A stretch of DNA of 64,000 nt from Christiangramia oceanisediminis (GTDB lineage: Bacteria; Bacteroidota; Bacteroidia; Flavobacteriales; Flavobacteriaceae). This document shows positions 18,929 through 26,049 of the stretch, in pieces. The number at the start of each line of letters is the position of its first letter. Position 1 is the first letter of the stretch. A program made the translations under genes and the position numbers. Below the pieces are notes generated by a model, which saw nothing but the letters and a program-made list of their open reading frames with translations, did not search any database and had not been told where the DNA came from. The DNA lies in assembly GCF_022570735.2 (NCBI RefSeq), contig NZ_JANCNS010000003.1, positions 1-64,000 of the forward strand, in the 5' to 3' direction.

Positions 18929-18949
18929 ACAGAAGATTTTATTTGATAT
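18911..18949 (+). other. attL: left attachment site, overlaps mnmE end
   Basis: A 39-bp sequence beginning TTCTGTATTGGCAAATAA (codons FCIGK and stop), repeated exactly at 47,486-47,524. Similarity continues for about 20 more bases through three ATTTGAT-led decamers (18,941-18,970) that also occur at the right copy, with three or four mismatches. Confidence 0.9.
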
Positions 18950-18986
18950 TATTTGATGTCATTTGATACTAAAACCTAATAATAAT

Positions 18987-19008
18987 GAGGCTTTCAGGCC
19001 TCTTTTTT
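18987..19008 (+). terminator. Terminator just inside the element
   Basis: A GAGGC / GCCTC stem with a 6-base loop followed by a T run, 58 bp after the mnmE stop. It is on the element side of attL and would stop mnmE transcripts from entering the integrase gene. Confidence 0.7.
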
Positions 19009-19040
19009 ATTTACTATATTTTCTATTAAATTACTATTAG

Positions 19041-19111
19041 TACACCTCGTTTTACACCTCTAGTACACCTCAGTGTTAAAATATACACCTCGGGTGTACT
19101 TTAGTACACCT
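19041..19111 (+). repeat. Array of five TACACCTC sites (putative integrase arm sites)
   Basis: Direct copies of TACACCTC at 19,041, 19,053, 19,064, 19,084 and 19,104. The fourth is followed by GGGTGTA, making a short inverted repeat. The array lies 41-112 bp before the integrase start. The same octamer occurs once at the right end (47,440) and once at the end of the decayed second element (51,111). Arm-type integrase binding is inference from position and repetition. Confidence 0.65.
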
Positions 19112-19152
19112 CAAATTAAATTTTTGAGTATCTTTATAGAAATCAGGCAGCT

Positions 19153-20295
19153 ATGAAAATTAAACTAAAAAAGAAAAAACTAGCCTCAGGAAAGTATAGC
19201 CTTTATATCGAATACTATAAAGGAAAAAGTGTCGATAAGAATGGCAAGCAAATTCATAATAGAGAATTTGAATATTTAAAAGAATACCTCTATATCAATC
19301 CTACCAATGCGTTTGAAAAAAAGCAAAATGAAGAAACTCTTTTAAGAGCAGAACAAATATTATCAATTCGACGAGCAGAATACGCCCAGGGGAAATACGG
19401 AATCAAAGACAGATCTAAGGGTAAATTACTATTTCTTACCTATTACGATAAACTGAAAGAAGAGCGTTACGAGACCAAGGGTAACTACGACAACTGGGAT
19501 GCTGCTCAAAATCATCTCGAGGATTATTGTAAAAAGAGGAAGATCACCTTTGAAGATATAGATGAAGAATTTGTACTGGGATTCAAAAAATACTTGAATC
19601 AAACTGCCAGAACTAAATCCAACACTCCCCTATCTCAAAATTCAAAATATACATACTACAATAAGTTTAAAGCTGCCTTACGAAAAGCGTTTGAAGACGG
19701 TTACACCAGCAGGAATTTCGCTACCACGGTTAAAGGTTTTGCCCAGGGGGAAACGTCAAGAGAATACTTAACCCATGATGAACTTCAGGCATTGGCAAAA
19801 GCCAGGTGTAAGCACCAGGTTTTAAAAAATGCATTCTTATTTAGTTGCTTAACAGGGTTAAGATGGAGTGATATCAACAAACTAACCTGGGCGGAAGTTA
19901 GAGATGAAGACGAAGGTTCCAGACTCATTTTCAAGCAAAAGAAAACTAAAGGTCAGGAGTATCAATATATCTCGGATCAAGCCAGAAACTTACTGGGTAA
20001 AAGGAGAAAATCGAATGAACGGGTTTTTCAGGGATTGAAGTATGGAGCGCACTTTAATGCTGAAATTCTACGATGGTGTATGCGCGCCGATATTACCAAG
20101 CATATTACATTTCACAGTGCCAGGCATACTCACGCTGTATTGCTTCTTGAAAATGGCGCAGATATTTATACTGTTTCGAAAGTGCTCGGGCATAAGGAAA
20201 TAAGAACCACTCAGGTATATGCGAAAATCGTAGATAAGAAGAAAAAAGAGGCTGCCTATTTAATACCGGAGCTCCAAATGAATTATGAATTTTGA
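19153..20295 (+). CDS. int: Tyrosine site-specific integrase
   Basis: A 380-residue tyrosine recombinase of the Bacteroidota integrase type: an N-terminal arm-binding region, a SAM-like core-binding domain (about 95-195) and a catalytic domain. All expected catalytic residues are seen: Arg237 (TGLRWSDI), Lys266 (KKTKGQEY), His321 and Arg324 (HSARHTH), His347 (GHKE) and Tyr356 (TTQVYAK). It should carry out excision and integration at the mnmE site. The gene directly follows the arm-site array and overlaps the next gene by 11 bp. A 60-bp relic of a close homologue lies at 47,593. Confidence 0.93.
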   Translation: MKIKLKKKKLASGKYSLYIEYYKGKSVDKNGKQIHNREFEYLKEYLYINPTNAFEKKQNEETLLRAEQILSIRRAEYAQGKYGIKDRSKGKLLFLTYYDKLKEERYETKGNYDNWDAAQNHLEDYCKKRKITFEDIDEEFVLGFKKYLNQTARTKSNTPLSQNSKYTYYNKFKAALRKAFEDGYTSRNFATTVKGFAQGETSREYLTHDELQALAKARCKHQVLKNAFLFSCLTGLRWSDINKLTWAEVRDEDEGSRLIFKQKKTKGQEYQYISDQARNLLGKRRKSNERVFQGLKYGAHFNAEILRWCMRADITKHITFHSARHTHAVLLLENGADIYTVSKVLGHKEIRTTQVYAKIVDKKKKEAAYLIPELQMNYEF

Positions 20296-21016
20296 TATTA
20301 TTACATATCTCTTCTCCTTCGGATTTTTATACATCTACAGCCGTCTGGCTATCCACTATTTACCAGCTGTATATTCATACTTTTTAAATATACATTCAGG
20401 CATAATCATTTCCCTTGAAAGACCAAGATTATTGTTTCATTTTACCGGGTTATTTTTCATGCACCTAATGTTTGCTTTTCATCAATCTTACACAAGCCCT
20501 GGTTTTTTAATTCCGTTGATAGTTTTCCTGGTTTTTATCCTGGGTTTATATTTCTGCTTTATTTCATGGGGAGAACCTTTTAAATCTTCCTTTTTAAAAA
20601 AACCAATCTCAGATTCGACTAGACTTTCAAAAAATTTCAATTTATCGATCTCCGATATACATATAACTCAGTTATATAATGAAATGGTAAGATTTGAACT
20701 GATCGACCAGGAAGCTACATCTTTAATTGATTTTAAAAATGTTTTGGTTAAGGACTGGGATAGCCACCAATCAAAAATCCACTTAAAAATGGATGGTCCT
20801 AGTTGCAGGGAATTTTACGACCATTTGAAAAAGACTTTTCCGAATAACTCAATGACTTTAAAAAATCTTATCACCTCTGCAGTAATATTACGGCAAGATG
20901 GTAGAAATTATAATTATAACACTCTTAAAAATGCTCCTACTCGCTCGCCTATTTCTAAGCAACATGAAGCATTGAAAATGATTTTCAAAATTTTTTATTC
21001 ACTTGGAAATTCATGA
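20285..21016 (+). CDS. Membrane protein of unknown function next to integrase
   Basis: A 243-residue protein with hydrophobic segments near residues 5-30, 50-68 and 76-99 and then a soluble C-terminal half (SDIHITQLYNEMVRFELID...). It starts inside the integrase gene (11-bp overlap), so it is co-expressed with it. I do not recognise the family; the C-terminal half is reminiscent of uncharacterised proteins that sit beside integrases in Bacteroidota elements, which is only an impression. A decayed copy of the segment encoding residues around 130-146 lies at 22,328-22,392, showing the gene was once duplicated. Confidence 0.65.
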   Translation: MNFDIITYLFSFGFLYIYSRLAIHYLPAVYSYFLNIHSGIIISLERPRLLFHFTGLFFMHLMFAFHQSYTSPGFLIPLIVFLVFILGLYFCFISWGEPFKSSFLKKPISDSTRLSKNFNLSISDIHITQLYNEMVRFELIDQEATSLIDFKNVLVKDWDSHQSKIHLKMDGPSCREFYDHLKKTFPNNSMTLKNLITSAVILRQDGRNYNYNTLKNAPTRSPISKQHEALKMIFKIFYSLGNS

Positions 21017-21041
21017 AGTTTTTTTTCTTGAAAAGATTTCG

Positions 21042-21737
21042 TTAAGTCTCTTTTGTAATTTCTTTGATTTCCTTCATTATCCTATCAAACCGTACTTCTT
21101 GGTTCTCATGATATAAATTCCCAATTATAGCCTCTTGCATATTTCTCTTATCCCGGATAGCTAAAAATTGTTCTTTTAGATAATGTTTAACCTCTGGATC
21201 GGATTCCTGAATTTGATCTTTAAAACTCGAAGTGTAATTAAGAAGATACACTATATCTTCAAAATCGTGGCTCATTCTGGGATCACCCCCTCCTCGACCT
21301 TGAAATGCCGCAAACTTAGTTGCCAAAAAATATGGTAAAGTAAGAATCCTAATTTCAACCTTTTCGACTTCCTTGGTTATTGAGTTCTCAAATCCAGGTG
21401 CAAACCAGGGATTGGCCGGAGCCCAACCAACCTCAGTAGTTGACATCACATCAACTTTAATATCATTTAATCGAAATCTACAAATAACATCATCTTCCGC
21501 AGATTGGACAAAACCCTTGTCTTCCAATGCCACACGTAGTTTTTCAAGCTCTCCGACATTAGCAATTTCCAAGGTAATATCAATATCCTTGGTTGGTCTT
21601 ACATCCTCGGCAGCGGGATCATCTATATATAGACTAACCATTGCACCGCCTACATAAACCACATCTTTATTCAGTTCTCCTAAAGCGAGCGCAACCTGAC
21701 CGGTAGCCTTACGATTTATTATAGTATTTTTTAGCAT
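21042..21737 (-). CDS. AbiEii-like nucleotidyltransferase (toxin candidate)
   Basis: A 231-residue nucleotidyltransferase of the AbiEii/AbiGii type. The GG motif (YVGGAMVSLYI, about 28-38) and the paired Asp (TKDIDITLE, about 49-57) form the usual metal site; a later FRLNDIKVDVM supplies the third acidic residue. In the AbiE family this enzyme is the toxin of a type IV toxin-antitoxin / phage-abortive system. It overlaps the upstream winged-helix gene by 7 bp, which fits an antitoxin-toxin operon. Toxicity is not shown; related enzymes modify tRNA or other RNA ends. Confidence 0.75.
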   Translation of the reverse strand: MLKNTIINRKATGQVALALGELNKDVVYVGGAMVSLYIDDPAAEDVRPTKDIDITLEIANVGELEKLRVALEDKGFVQSAEDDVICRFRLNDIKVDVMSTTEVGWAPANPWFAPGFENSITKEVEKVEIRILTLPYFLATKFAAFQGRGGGDPRMSHDFEDIVYLLNYTSSFKDQIQESDPEVKHYLKEQFLAIRDKRNMQEAIIGNLYHENQEVRFDRIMKEIKEITKET

Positions 21738-22243
21738 AAACGCATTTTCAATTCTTCAATAGCAAGATTCTTTTCACGTGCTTTACCTACTCTTAAAACA
21801 TCACAAAGAGACATGAGCTCATAAAACTTTTCATCCTTTAAACATGCTTCCGGTACATTTGGATGCAAAGGCTCTATGGACTGCCCCCTTAAATCTCCAT
21901 TACCATATGGCCATACATAAGCGTCATGACTCTCAATAACCTTATTTAATGGTGGTGCCGAATGTGCCGTTGCAACTCCTCTCACCAATGCTCCGGGTTG
22001 CTGAGGATATACATAAGGCAATCCATATTGTAGAAAGTCAAGAATAGCTGTCATCATTAAGCGTTTTTTATCTTGAAAAATTAATCCGGCAATTACCGAT
22101 CTGTTAATGCTCTCACTCACCTCACTCCCACTTATACCAAGCTCATATGAGAGATCTTTCATATACCAACTCCTATCCTTCTTCGATGCAATTTTAAGAA
22201 GAACTACTATATCGTGCGGTCTCATTCCGCTATGTTTCTTCAT
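21731..22243 (-). CDS. AbiEi-like winged-helix protein (antitoxin/repressor candidate)
   Basis: A 170-residue protein with an N-terminal winged helix-turn-helix (DIVVLLKIASKKDRSWYMKD, then a recognition region around ISGSEVSESINRSVIAG). It precedes the nucleotidyltransferase in the same operon with overlapping ends. A perfect 26-bp palindrome lies 43-69 bp upstream of its start and is the likely autoregulatory operator, as known for AbiEi proteins. It is shorter than classical AbiEi and I do not see the usual C-terminal domain, so the family assignment is functional analogy rather than proven homology. Confidence 0.6.
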   Translation of the reverse strand: MKKHSGMRPHDIVVLLKIASKKDRSWYMKDLSYELGISGSEVSESINRSVIAGLIFQDKKRLMMTAILDFLQYGLPYVYPQQPGALVRGVATAHSAPPLNKVIESHDAYVWPYGNGDLRGQSIEPLHPNVPEACLKDEKFYELMSLCDVLRVGKAREKNLAIEELKMRLC

Positions 22244-22286
22244 GTTCCTGCTAATTAGTTATAATCAAAAATAGTAATAATTTCTC

Positions 22287-22312
22287 AATTCGCGATTCGC
22301 GAATCGCGAATT
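22287..22312. promoter_or_regulatory. 26-bp perfect palindrome, AbiE-like operator
   Basis: Half-site AATTCGCGATTCG followed at once by its exact reverse complement. Overlapping ATTCGCGA-type sub-palindromes are nested inside it. It lies upstream of the leftward winged-helix gene start at 22,243 and is unusually CG-rich for this AT-rich region. Confidence 0.75.
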
Positions 22313-22327
22313 AGCCTATTTTAAATT

Positions 22328-22392
22328 GTTATATTACTCAGGATTATAAAGTAAAGGTAAGATTTTAATCTGGTCGACCCGGAAGCTAAATT
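22328..22392 (+). pseudogene. Relic of a copy of the integrase-adjacent membrane gene
   Basis: About 60 bases align with 20,660-20,722 inside the membrane gene: both contain ...ACTCAG..TATA....GGTAAGATTT.AA.CT, TCGACC.GGAAGCTA and similar blocks. I count about 33 matches in the best 39 bases. In this copy the frame is broken by stop codons. It indicates that a second copy of that gene was present and then eroded, possibly when the AbiE-like pair arrived. Confidence 0.6.
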
Positions 22393-22524
22393 AGTATAGC
22401 AAAAACATTATGTATTAAGATCAATAATTGATATATCTTAAGTTGAAGTTTTTTAGAGGAATGGAATAATTTAATGGTTATTGTTTGAAAAAAGGTATTA
22501 AATAAATTTCTGGTACATATAACC

Positions 22525-22812
22525 TTAGATCAAATCGAGGTCCTGAAGTTTACGACCAAGTTTATCATCGTTTGCAAGGTTAGCAAAATCCTTTTCCAGG
22601 TTTAAAACTTTAAAAATATTAAAGTAGATTCCTATGGCAACTGAAGGATCTCCCTTTTCTACCCTATGTAGTGTAGCACGATGAATCCCCGCCCGTTCAG
22701 CTACCTGTACAGCAGTTAGTTTTCTTCGTTTTCGTGCAAGCTTAATATTTTCTCCTATTCCATCAAATATCTTTTGATACTTCGGAAGTAAAATTGCTTT
22801 TCTAGAATTCAT
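22525..22812 (-). CDS. XRE-family regulator, HipB-like, without partner
   Basis: A 95-residue protein with an XRE helix-turn-helix (IKLARKRRKLTAVQVAERAG, about 23-42; recognition helix around IHRATLHRVEKG). Size and sequence style resemble HipB antitoxins, whose gene is normally followed by hipA. Downstream on its strand (22,524-22,313) there is no hipA, only the relic described above, so it is either an orphan antitoxin or a regulator recruited by the element. A long inverted repeat just upstream is its likely operator. Confidence 0.75.
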   Translation of the reverse strand: MNSRKAILLPKYQKIFDGIGENIKLARKRRKLTAVQVAERAGIHRATLHRVEKGDPSVAIGIYFNIFKVLNLEKDFANLANDDKLGRKLQDLDLI

Positions 22813-22814
22813 TC

Positions 22815-22861
22815 GTCGCTTATTTACATCAAAAATACATTAATTGTCGTAAATAAACGAC
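22815..22861. promoter_or_regulatory. Inverted operator pair upstream of the XRE gene
   Basis: GTCGCTTATTTAC (22,815-22,827) faces GTAAATAAACGAC (22,849-22,861): inverted copies matching at 12 of 13 bases with a 21-bp gap. The second copy also contains its own short GTCGT/ACGAC dyad. The pair starts 3 bp upstream of the leftward XRE gene and so probably mediates autorepression. Confidence 0.6.
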
Positions 22862-23102
22862 ATTAGAATAATTTTTATTAAAATTTCAAATTTAATTTCG
22901 TTAGGCAGTCTCCTAGGTAGTTTCTAAAATCCAAATTTCCATTTCCTTAAATCGCATCGTAAATGTTTTTTTTGCATACCATAAGCATAAGTTTACATAC
23001 CTGGTAATCATAGCACTACCTGTTTTTTCCTTCACTTGCTAGTTTGGCTCCATGAATCGCTCAGAAAGCGAAAATCAATTTCTAATAATTAAAACTTTTA
23101 TC

Positions 23103-23387
23103 ATGGATGCACTACAAATTCTTGAAAAACTAGATCGTATAGAAAGGATGGTTCGTACTCAAAAAAATGTATTAACCATAGATGAGGCTTCAGAATATAC
23201 CGGTATCTCGAGAAGCTACTTATATAAGCTTACTGCGAATGGCGATATACCATTTTCCAAACCACGTGGGAAAATGATCTACTTCTCAAAAGAAAAACTG
23301 GATGCCTGGCTACTGACCAATTCAAGCAAGTCCAGGGATGAAATTCAACAGGAAGCACTCAATTATACGCTGCGTAATAGAAGATAA
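23103..23387 (+). CDS. Excisionase-like HTH protein
   Basis: About 95 residues. The helix-turn-helix 17 (MerR/excisionase-like) domain reads LTIDEASEYTGISRSYLYKL, then a short wing with PRGKMIYFSKEKLDAWL. The start MDALQILEKLDRIER is the usual form of these Bacteroidota element genes; an ATG 17 codons upstream is in frame but less likely. It is first in the replication/mobilisation run and separated by only 15 bp from the VapE gene. In such elements it may be the recombination directionality factor or a transcription regulator. Confidence 0.8.
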   Translation: MDALQILEKLDRIERMVRTQKNVLTIDEASEYTGISRSYLYKLTANGDIPFSKPRGKMIYFSKEKLDAWLLTNSSKSRDEIQQEALNYTLRNRR

Positions 23388-23402
23388 TTATTCCGGTTGA
23401 AA

Positions 23403-24587
23403 ATGGATCATTCAAAAATACCTATTTACAGGGTCGAGAATCCTAAGAAGAAAACCATCTACGATTATATGGAAGAATATCTATTTGAAAAATATGATAT
23501 TCGGTATAACGAGATCAGCCAGGATTTTCAAATCTCACTAAAAGGATCTAAAAGTTGGGAGGAATTGCAAATGAATTCTATCCTAATAGAACTGGCGAGA
23601 TCTAATATAGAGGTATCCCCAAATAAACTGGAGATCCTTTTAAAGTCTTATGTGGTACCACATTTTAATCCTATTGAAACCTATTTCAAAGGACTAAAAA
23701 ACTGGGATGGTCAGGACTATATTTCAAAATTAGCCTCTTATGTACCTGTACAGGACCATAATATATTTTCCTACCATTTCAGAAAATGGCTTGTAAGGAC
23801 CATACGTTGTGCTCTTGAGGAAACCTATTTTAATAAGCAATGTTTAGTTCTGGTTCATAATCAACAAAATTCCGGAAAATCCACATGGTGTCGGTTTTTA
23901 TGTCCTCCCCCCTTGAGTAAGTATATTGCTGAAGATATCAGCAATGATAAAGATGCGCGGATTCAGCTAACCCGAAACTTCATCATAAACCTGGATGAAC
24001 TTTCCATGCTGAATAAAAAGGACATAAATAGCCTTAAAGCCTATTTCTCAAAAACCTTTATAAACGAACGATTGCCATACGACCGGAAAAACTCTACGCT
24101 TTCCAGAACCTGTTCATTTATTGGTTCTACGAACCAGGCTAATTTTTTAAGTGATGAAACAGGTTCCGTGCGCTGGCTATGCTTTAAACTCCTGAGAAAA
24201 ATTGATTTCAACTATTCGAAAGATATAGATATTGACTTGGTCTGGTCGCAGGCCTATCACCTGGCCTATGTCGATCCGCATTTCACTCCGGAATTAACAC
24301 CAAAGGATATTGAAGAAAACGAGGAACGAAACAGGGAATTTAGACAATTGTCAATTGAGGAAGAATTAATCACTAAATACTTTGAAAAAAGTGAGGAGAT
24401 AAAGCACTTCCATACTTCATCAGAAATTCTGGCAAAATTAGCCTGTCTGAATATTCGGTTGAACGCGATTTACATTGGAAAAGCTCTGAATGCTTTGAAC
24501 TTTAATCGGGTTAAACATCCACAACGACAAGTATATGGATTTCTGGCGAAACCACTTTTCGCTTCAAGCCCGTGGGAGATAACTTAA
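23403..24587 (+). CDS. VapE/DUF3987-type P-loop ATPase (replication)
   Basis: A 394-residue protein of the virulence-associated E family. A primase C-terminal-like region is followed by a superfamily-3-like ATPase: Walker A HNQQNSGKST (about 153-162), Walker B FIINLDELS (about 192) and the sensor segment FIGSTNQANFL (about 239). In mobile elements such proteins act as replicative helicases, with a partner primase, near an origin. Here the partner Toprim gene follows after a 204-bp iteron-like region. The start is the ATG at 23,403; a TTG two codons upstream is also in frame. Confidence 0.85.
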   Translation: MDHSKIPIYRVENPKKKTIYDYMEEYLFEKYDIRYNEISQDFQISLKGSKSWEELQMNSILIELARSNIEVSPNKLEILLKSYVVPHFNPIETYFKGLKNWDGQDYISKLASYVPVQDHNIFSYHFRKWLVRTIRCALEETYFNKQCLVLVHNQQNSGKSTWCRFLCPPPLSKYIAEDISNDKDARIQLTRNFIINLDELSMLNKKDINSLKAYFSKTFINERLPYDRKNSTLSRTCSFIGSTNQANFLSDETGSVRWLCFKLLRKIDFNYSKDIDIDLVWSQAYHLAYVDPHFTPELTPKDIEENEERNREFRQLSIEEELITKYFEKSEEIKHFHTSSEILAKLACLNIRLNAIYIGKALNALNFNRVKHPQRQVYGFLAKPLFASSPWEIT

Positions 24588-24594
24588 AAACTAC

Positions 24595-24776
24595 TTACCT
24601 ACTTACCTAAAATCTCTTAAACCGAATGACAGCAGGACTTTCAGTCAGGTAAGTAAAACCAGATTCATCTTACCTAAGTTACCTAAAAACAGGAATCCAG
24701 GTAAGATAGGTAAGATAAGGTAAGTAGCATTTTTATTTGAAAAGCCTTGTTATTACTGCAATAGGTAAGTAGGTAA
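24595..24776. repeat. Iteron-like array of ten AGGTAA/TTACCT units; candidate replication origin
   Basis: TTACCT occurs at 24,595, 24,603, 24,670 and 24,679, and AGGTAA at 24,647, 24,699, 24,708, 24,718, 24,763 and 24,771. Most copies extend to AGGTAAG followed by T or A. The array fills the non-coding gap between the helicase-like and primase-like genes, the place where element or phage origins commonly lie. Confidence 0.6.
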
Positions 24777-24791
24777 CTAAAATTTGAAAAA

Positions 24792-25661
24792 ATGAATTTA
24801 AAAAGATTAAGCTGTGAAAGAGCCCGAAGTATTTGCATCGTTCAAACACTCGCAAAACTGGGGCACTTTCCCAGTAGGACAACGGAGAAAGAAGCCTGGT
24901 TTCTGAGTCCCCTGCGGTCAGAAACACAGGCCTCTTTCAAGGTGTCTTTAAAACTAAACCGATGGTACGACTTCGGACTAGGCGAAGGTGGAAATGTTAT
25001 CGACCTGGTATGCAAAGTATCTAACTGTAGTGTTGCCGAAGCCCTGCAATTCCTTTCAGATGATCTGCCGGTATTTAGAACTCAAAACCCTGAACCTCAT
25101 ATCTATGAAAAAGATAGTTGCAACAAGGTTACCGCGGTAAGAGAAATCTCCAAAAGTCATTTAAAGAAGTACCTGAGATCCAGAGGTATTTCTTTACAGG
25201 TTGCCCGAACCTATTGCAAAGAGGTTTGGTATGAATCTAAAGGCTCCATTTACTATGCCATCGGACTTCAAAATAACGAAGGTGGCTGGGAATTGCGCAA
25301 TCTCTATTTTAAAACTTCAACATCACCAAAGACCTATACATTCATAGAAAGACAAAAAGATATTCTGATGGTATGTGAAGGCATGTTTGATCTATTATCT
25401 ATTGCAGAGTTTTATCCCAATGATCTAAGGAATTCAGATGCCATTTGTTTAAACTCCATTTCATTTTTACAGAAGATCACCCCCTACTTCCAAAAATATA
25501 GAACAGTTGATCTTTACCTGGATAATGATCTTCCCGGAAAGAAAAACACCACCGAATTATTAAAGTATTATTCGAATATAAAAGACCAAAGTTATCGCTA
25601 TAAAAACTATAAAGACCTCAGTGAAAAACTAGCTGGTGGACACAGGGTTTCCACAAGCTAA
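24792..25661 (+). CDS. Toprim-domain DNA primase of the element
   Basis: A 289-residue primase-like protein. The N-terminal third resembles the CHC2 zinc-finger/DnaG-N region (WYDFGLGEGGNVIDLVCKV and ALQFL) but lacks an obvious full set of metal-binding Cys/His. The C-terminal Toprim domain has Glu196 (VCEGMFDLLS) and Asp244/Asp246 (LYLDNDLPGK), the metal-binding residues. It is likely to prime DNA synthesis on the element during transfer or excision. It follows the iteron-like region and precedes the oriT-like cruciform and mob genes. Confidence 0.85.
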   Translation: MNLKRLSCERARSICIVQTLAKLGHFPSRTTEKEAWFLSPLRSETQASFKVSLKLNRWYDFGLGEGGNVIDLVCKVSNCSVAEALQFLSDDLPVFRTQNPEPHIYEKDSCNKVTAVREISKSHLKKYLRSRGISLQVARTYCKEVWYESKGSIYYAIGLQNNEGGWELRNLYFKTSTSPKTYTFIERQKDILMVCEGMFDLLSIAEFYPNDLRNSDAICLNSISFLQKITPYFQKYRTVDLYLDNDLPGKKNTTELLKYYSNIKDQSYRYKNYKDLSEKLAGGHRVSTS

Positions 25662-25677
25662 AAATCGTTTTTGAGTA

Positions 25678-25718
25678 GCAAAGCAAGATGTGTCATTGTC
25701 ATGACAATCTTGCTTTGC
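25678..25718. other. oriT-like 41-bp cruciform
   Basis: Outer arms GCAAAGCAAGAT and ATCTTGCTTTGC are exact 12-bp complements; inside them lie TGTCAT and ATGACA (6-bp complements) around a TGTC loop, with one unpaired G. It is 35 bp before mobC. Position and symmetry match transfer origins of mobilizable elements; there is no T run to suggest termination. Confidence 0.6.
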
Positions 25719-25752
25719 GCCCGGAGGTTGCAAAGATTAAAAAGACAAAATT

Positions 25753-26049
25753 ATGAAACGGGAAGTCATCCAGATTCGATGCTCGATCTACGAGAAAAAG
25801 CTACTCAAAAAAAGAGCGGCCAGGGCCGGAATTTCTCTGTCGGAATACTTGCGATTAACCGCATTTCAAATCAATATTGTGGAACGACTCACCCCCGAAC
25901 AACTGGAATGCTACCAGATGCTTATCCAGTATAAAAACAACTTTATGAGAATCAGCAATATGTTTAAACATCGTGATTCCAGGTTGGCTATAGAAGTTGA
26001 AGATCTCGCTGAAAAAATTAGAACACATCTTCAAAACTTTAAAAAATGA
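25753..26049 (+). CDS. MobC-like relaxosome accessory protein
   Basis: A 98-residue basic protein with an N-terminal ribbon-helix-helix pattern (REVIQIRCSIYEKKLLKKRA ... GISLSEYLRLTAF). This matches the plasmid mobilization relaxosome protein (MobC) family, which binds oriT and helps the relaxase open the DNA. The end overlaps the relaxase start by 4 bp (ATGA). The oriT-like cruciform lies just upstream. Confidence 0.82.
   Translation: MKREVIQIRCSIYEKKLLKKRAARAGISLSEYLRLTAFQINIVERLTPEQLECYQMLIQYKNNFMRISNMFKHRDSRLAIEVEDLAEKIRTHLQNFKK

Noticed and set aside
21042-22812. HipBA toxin-antitoxin system
   Set aside because: The XRE protein resembles HipB, but there is no hipA on its strand downstream, and the AbiE-like genes are a separate operon with their own operator.
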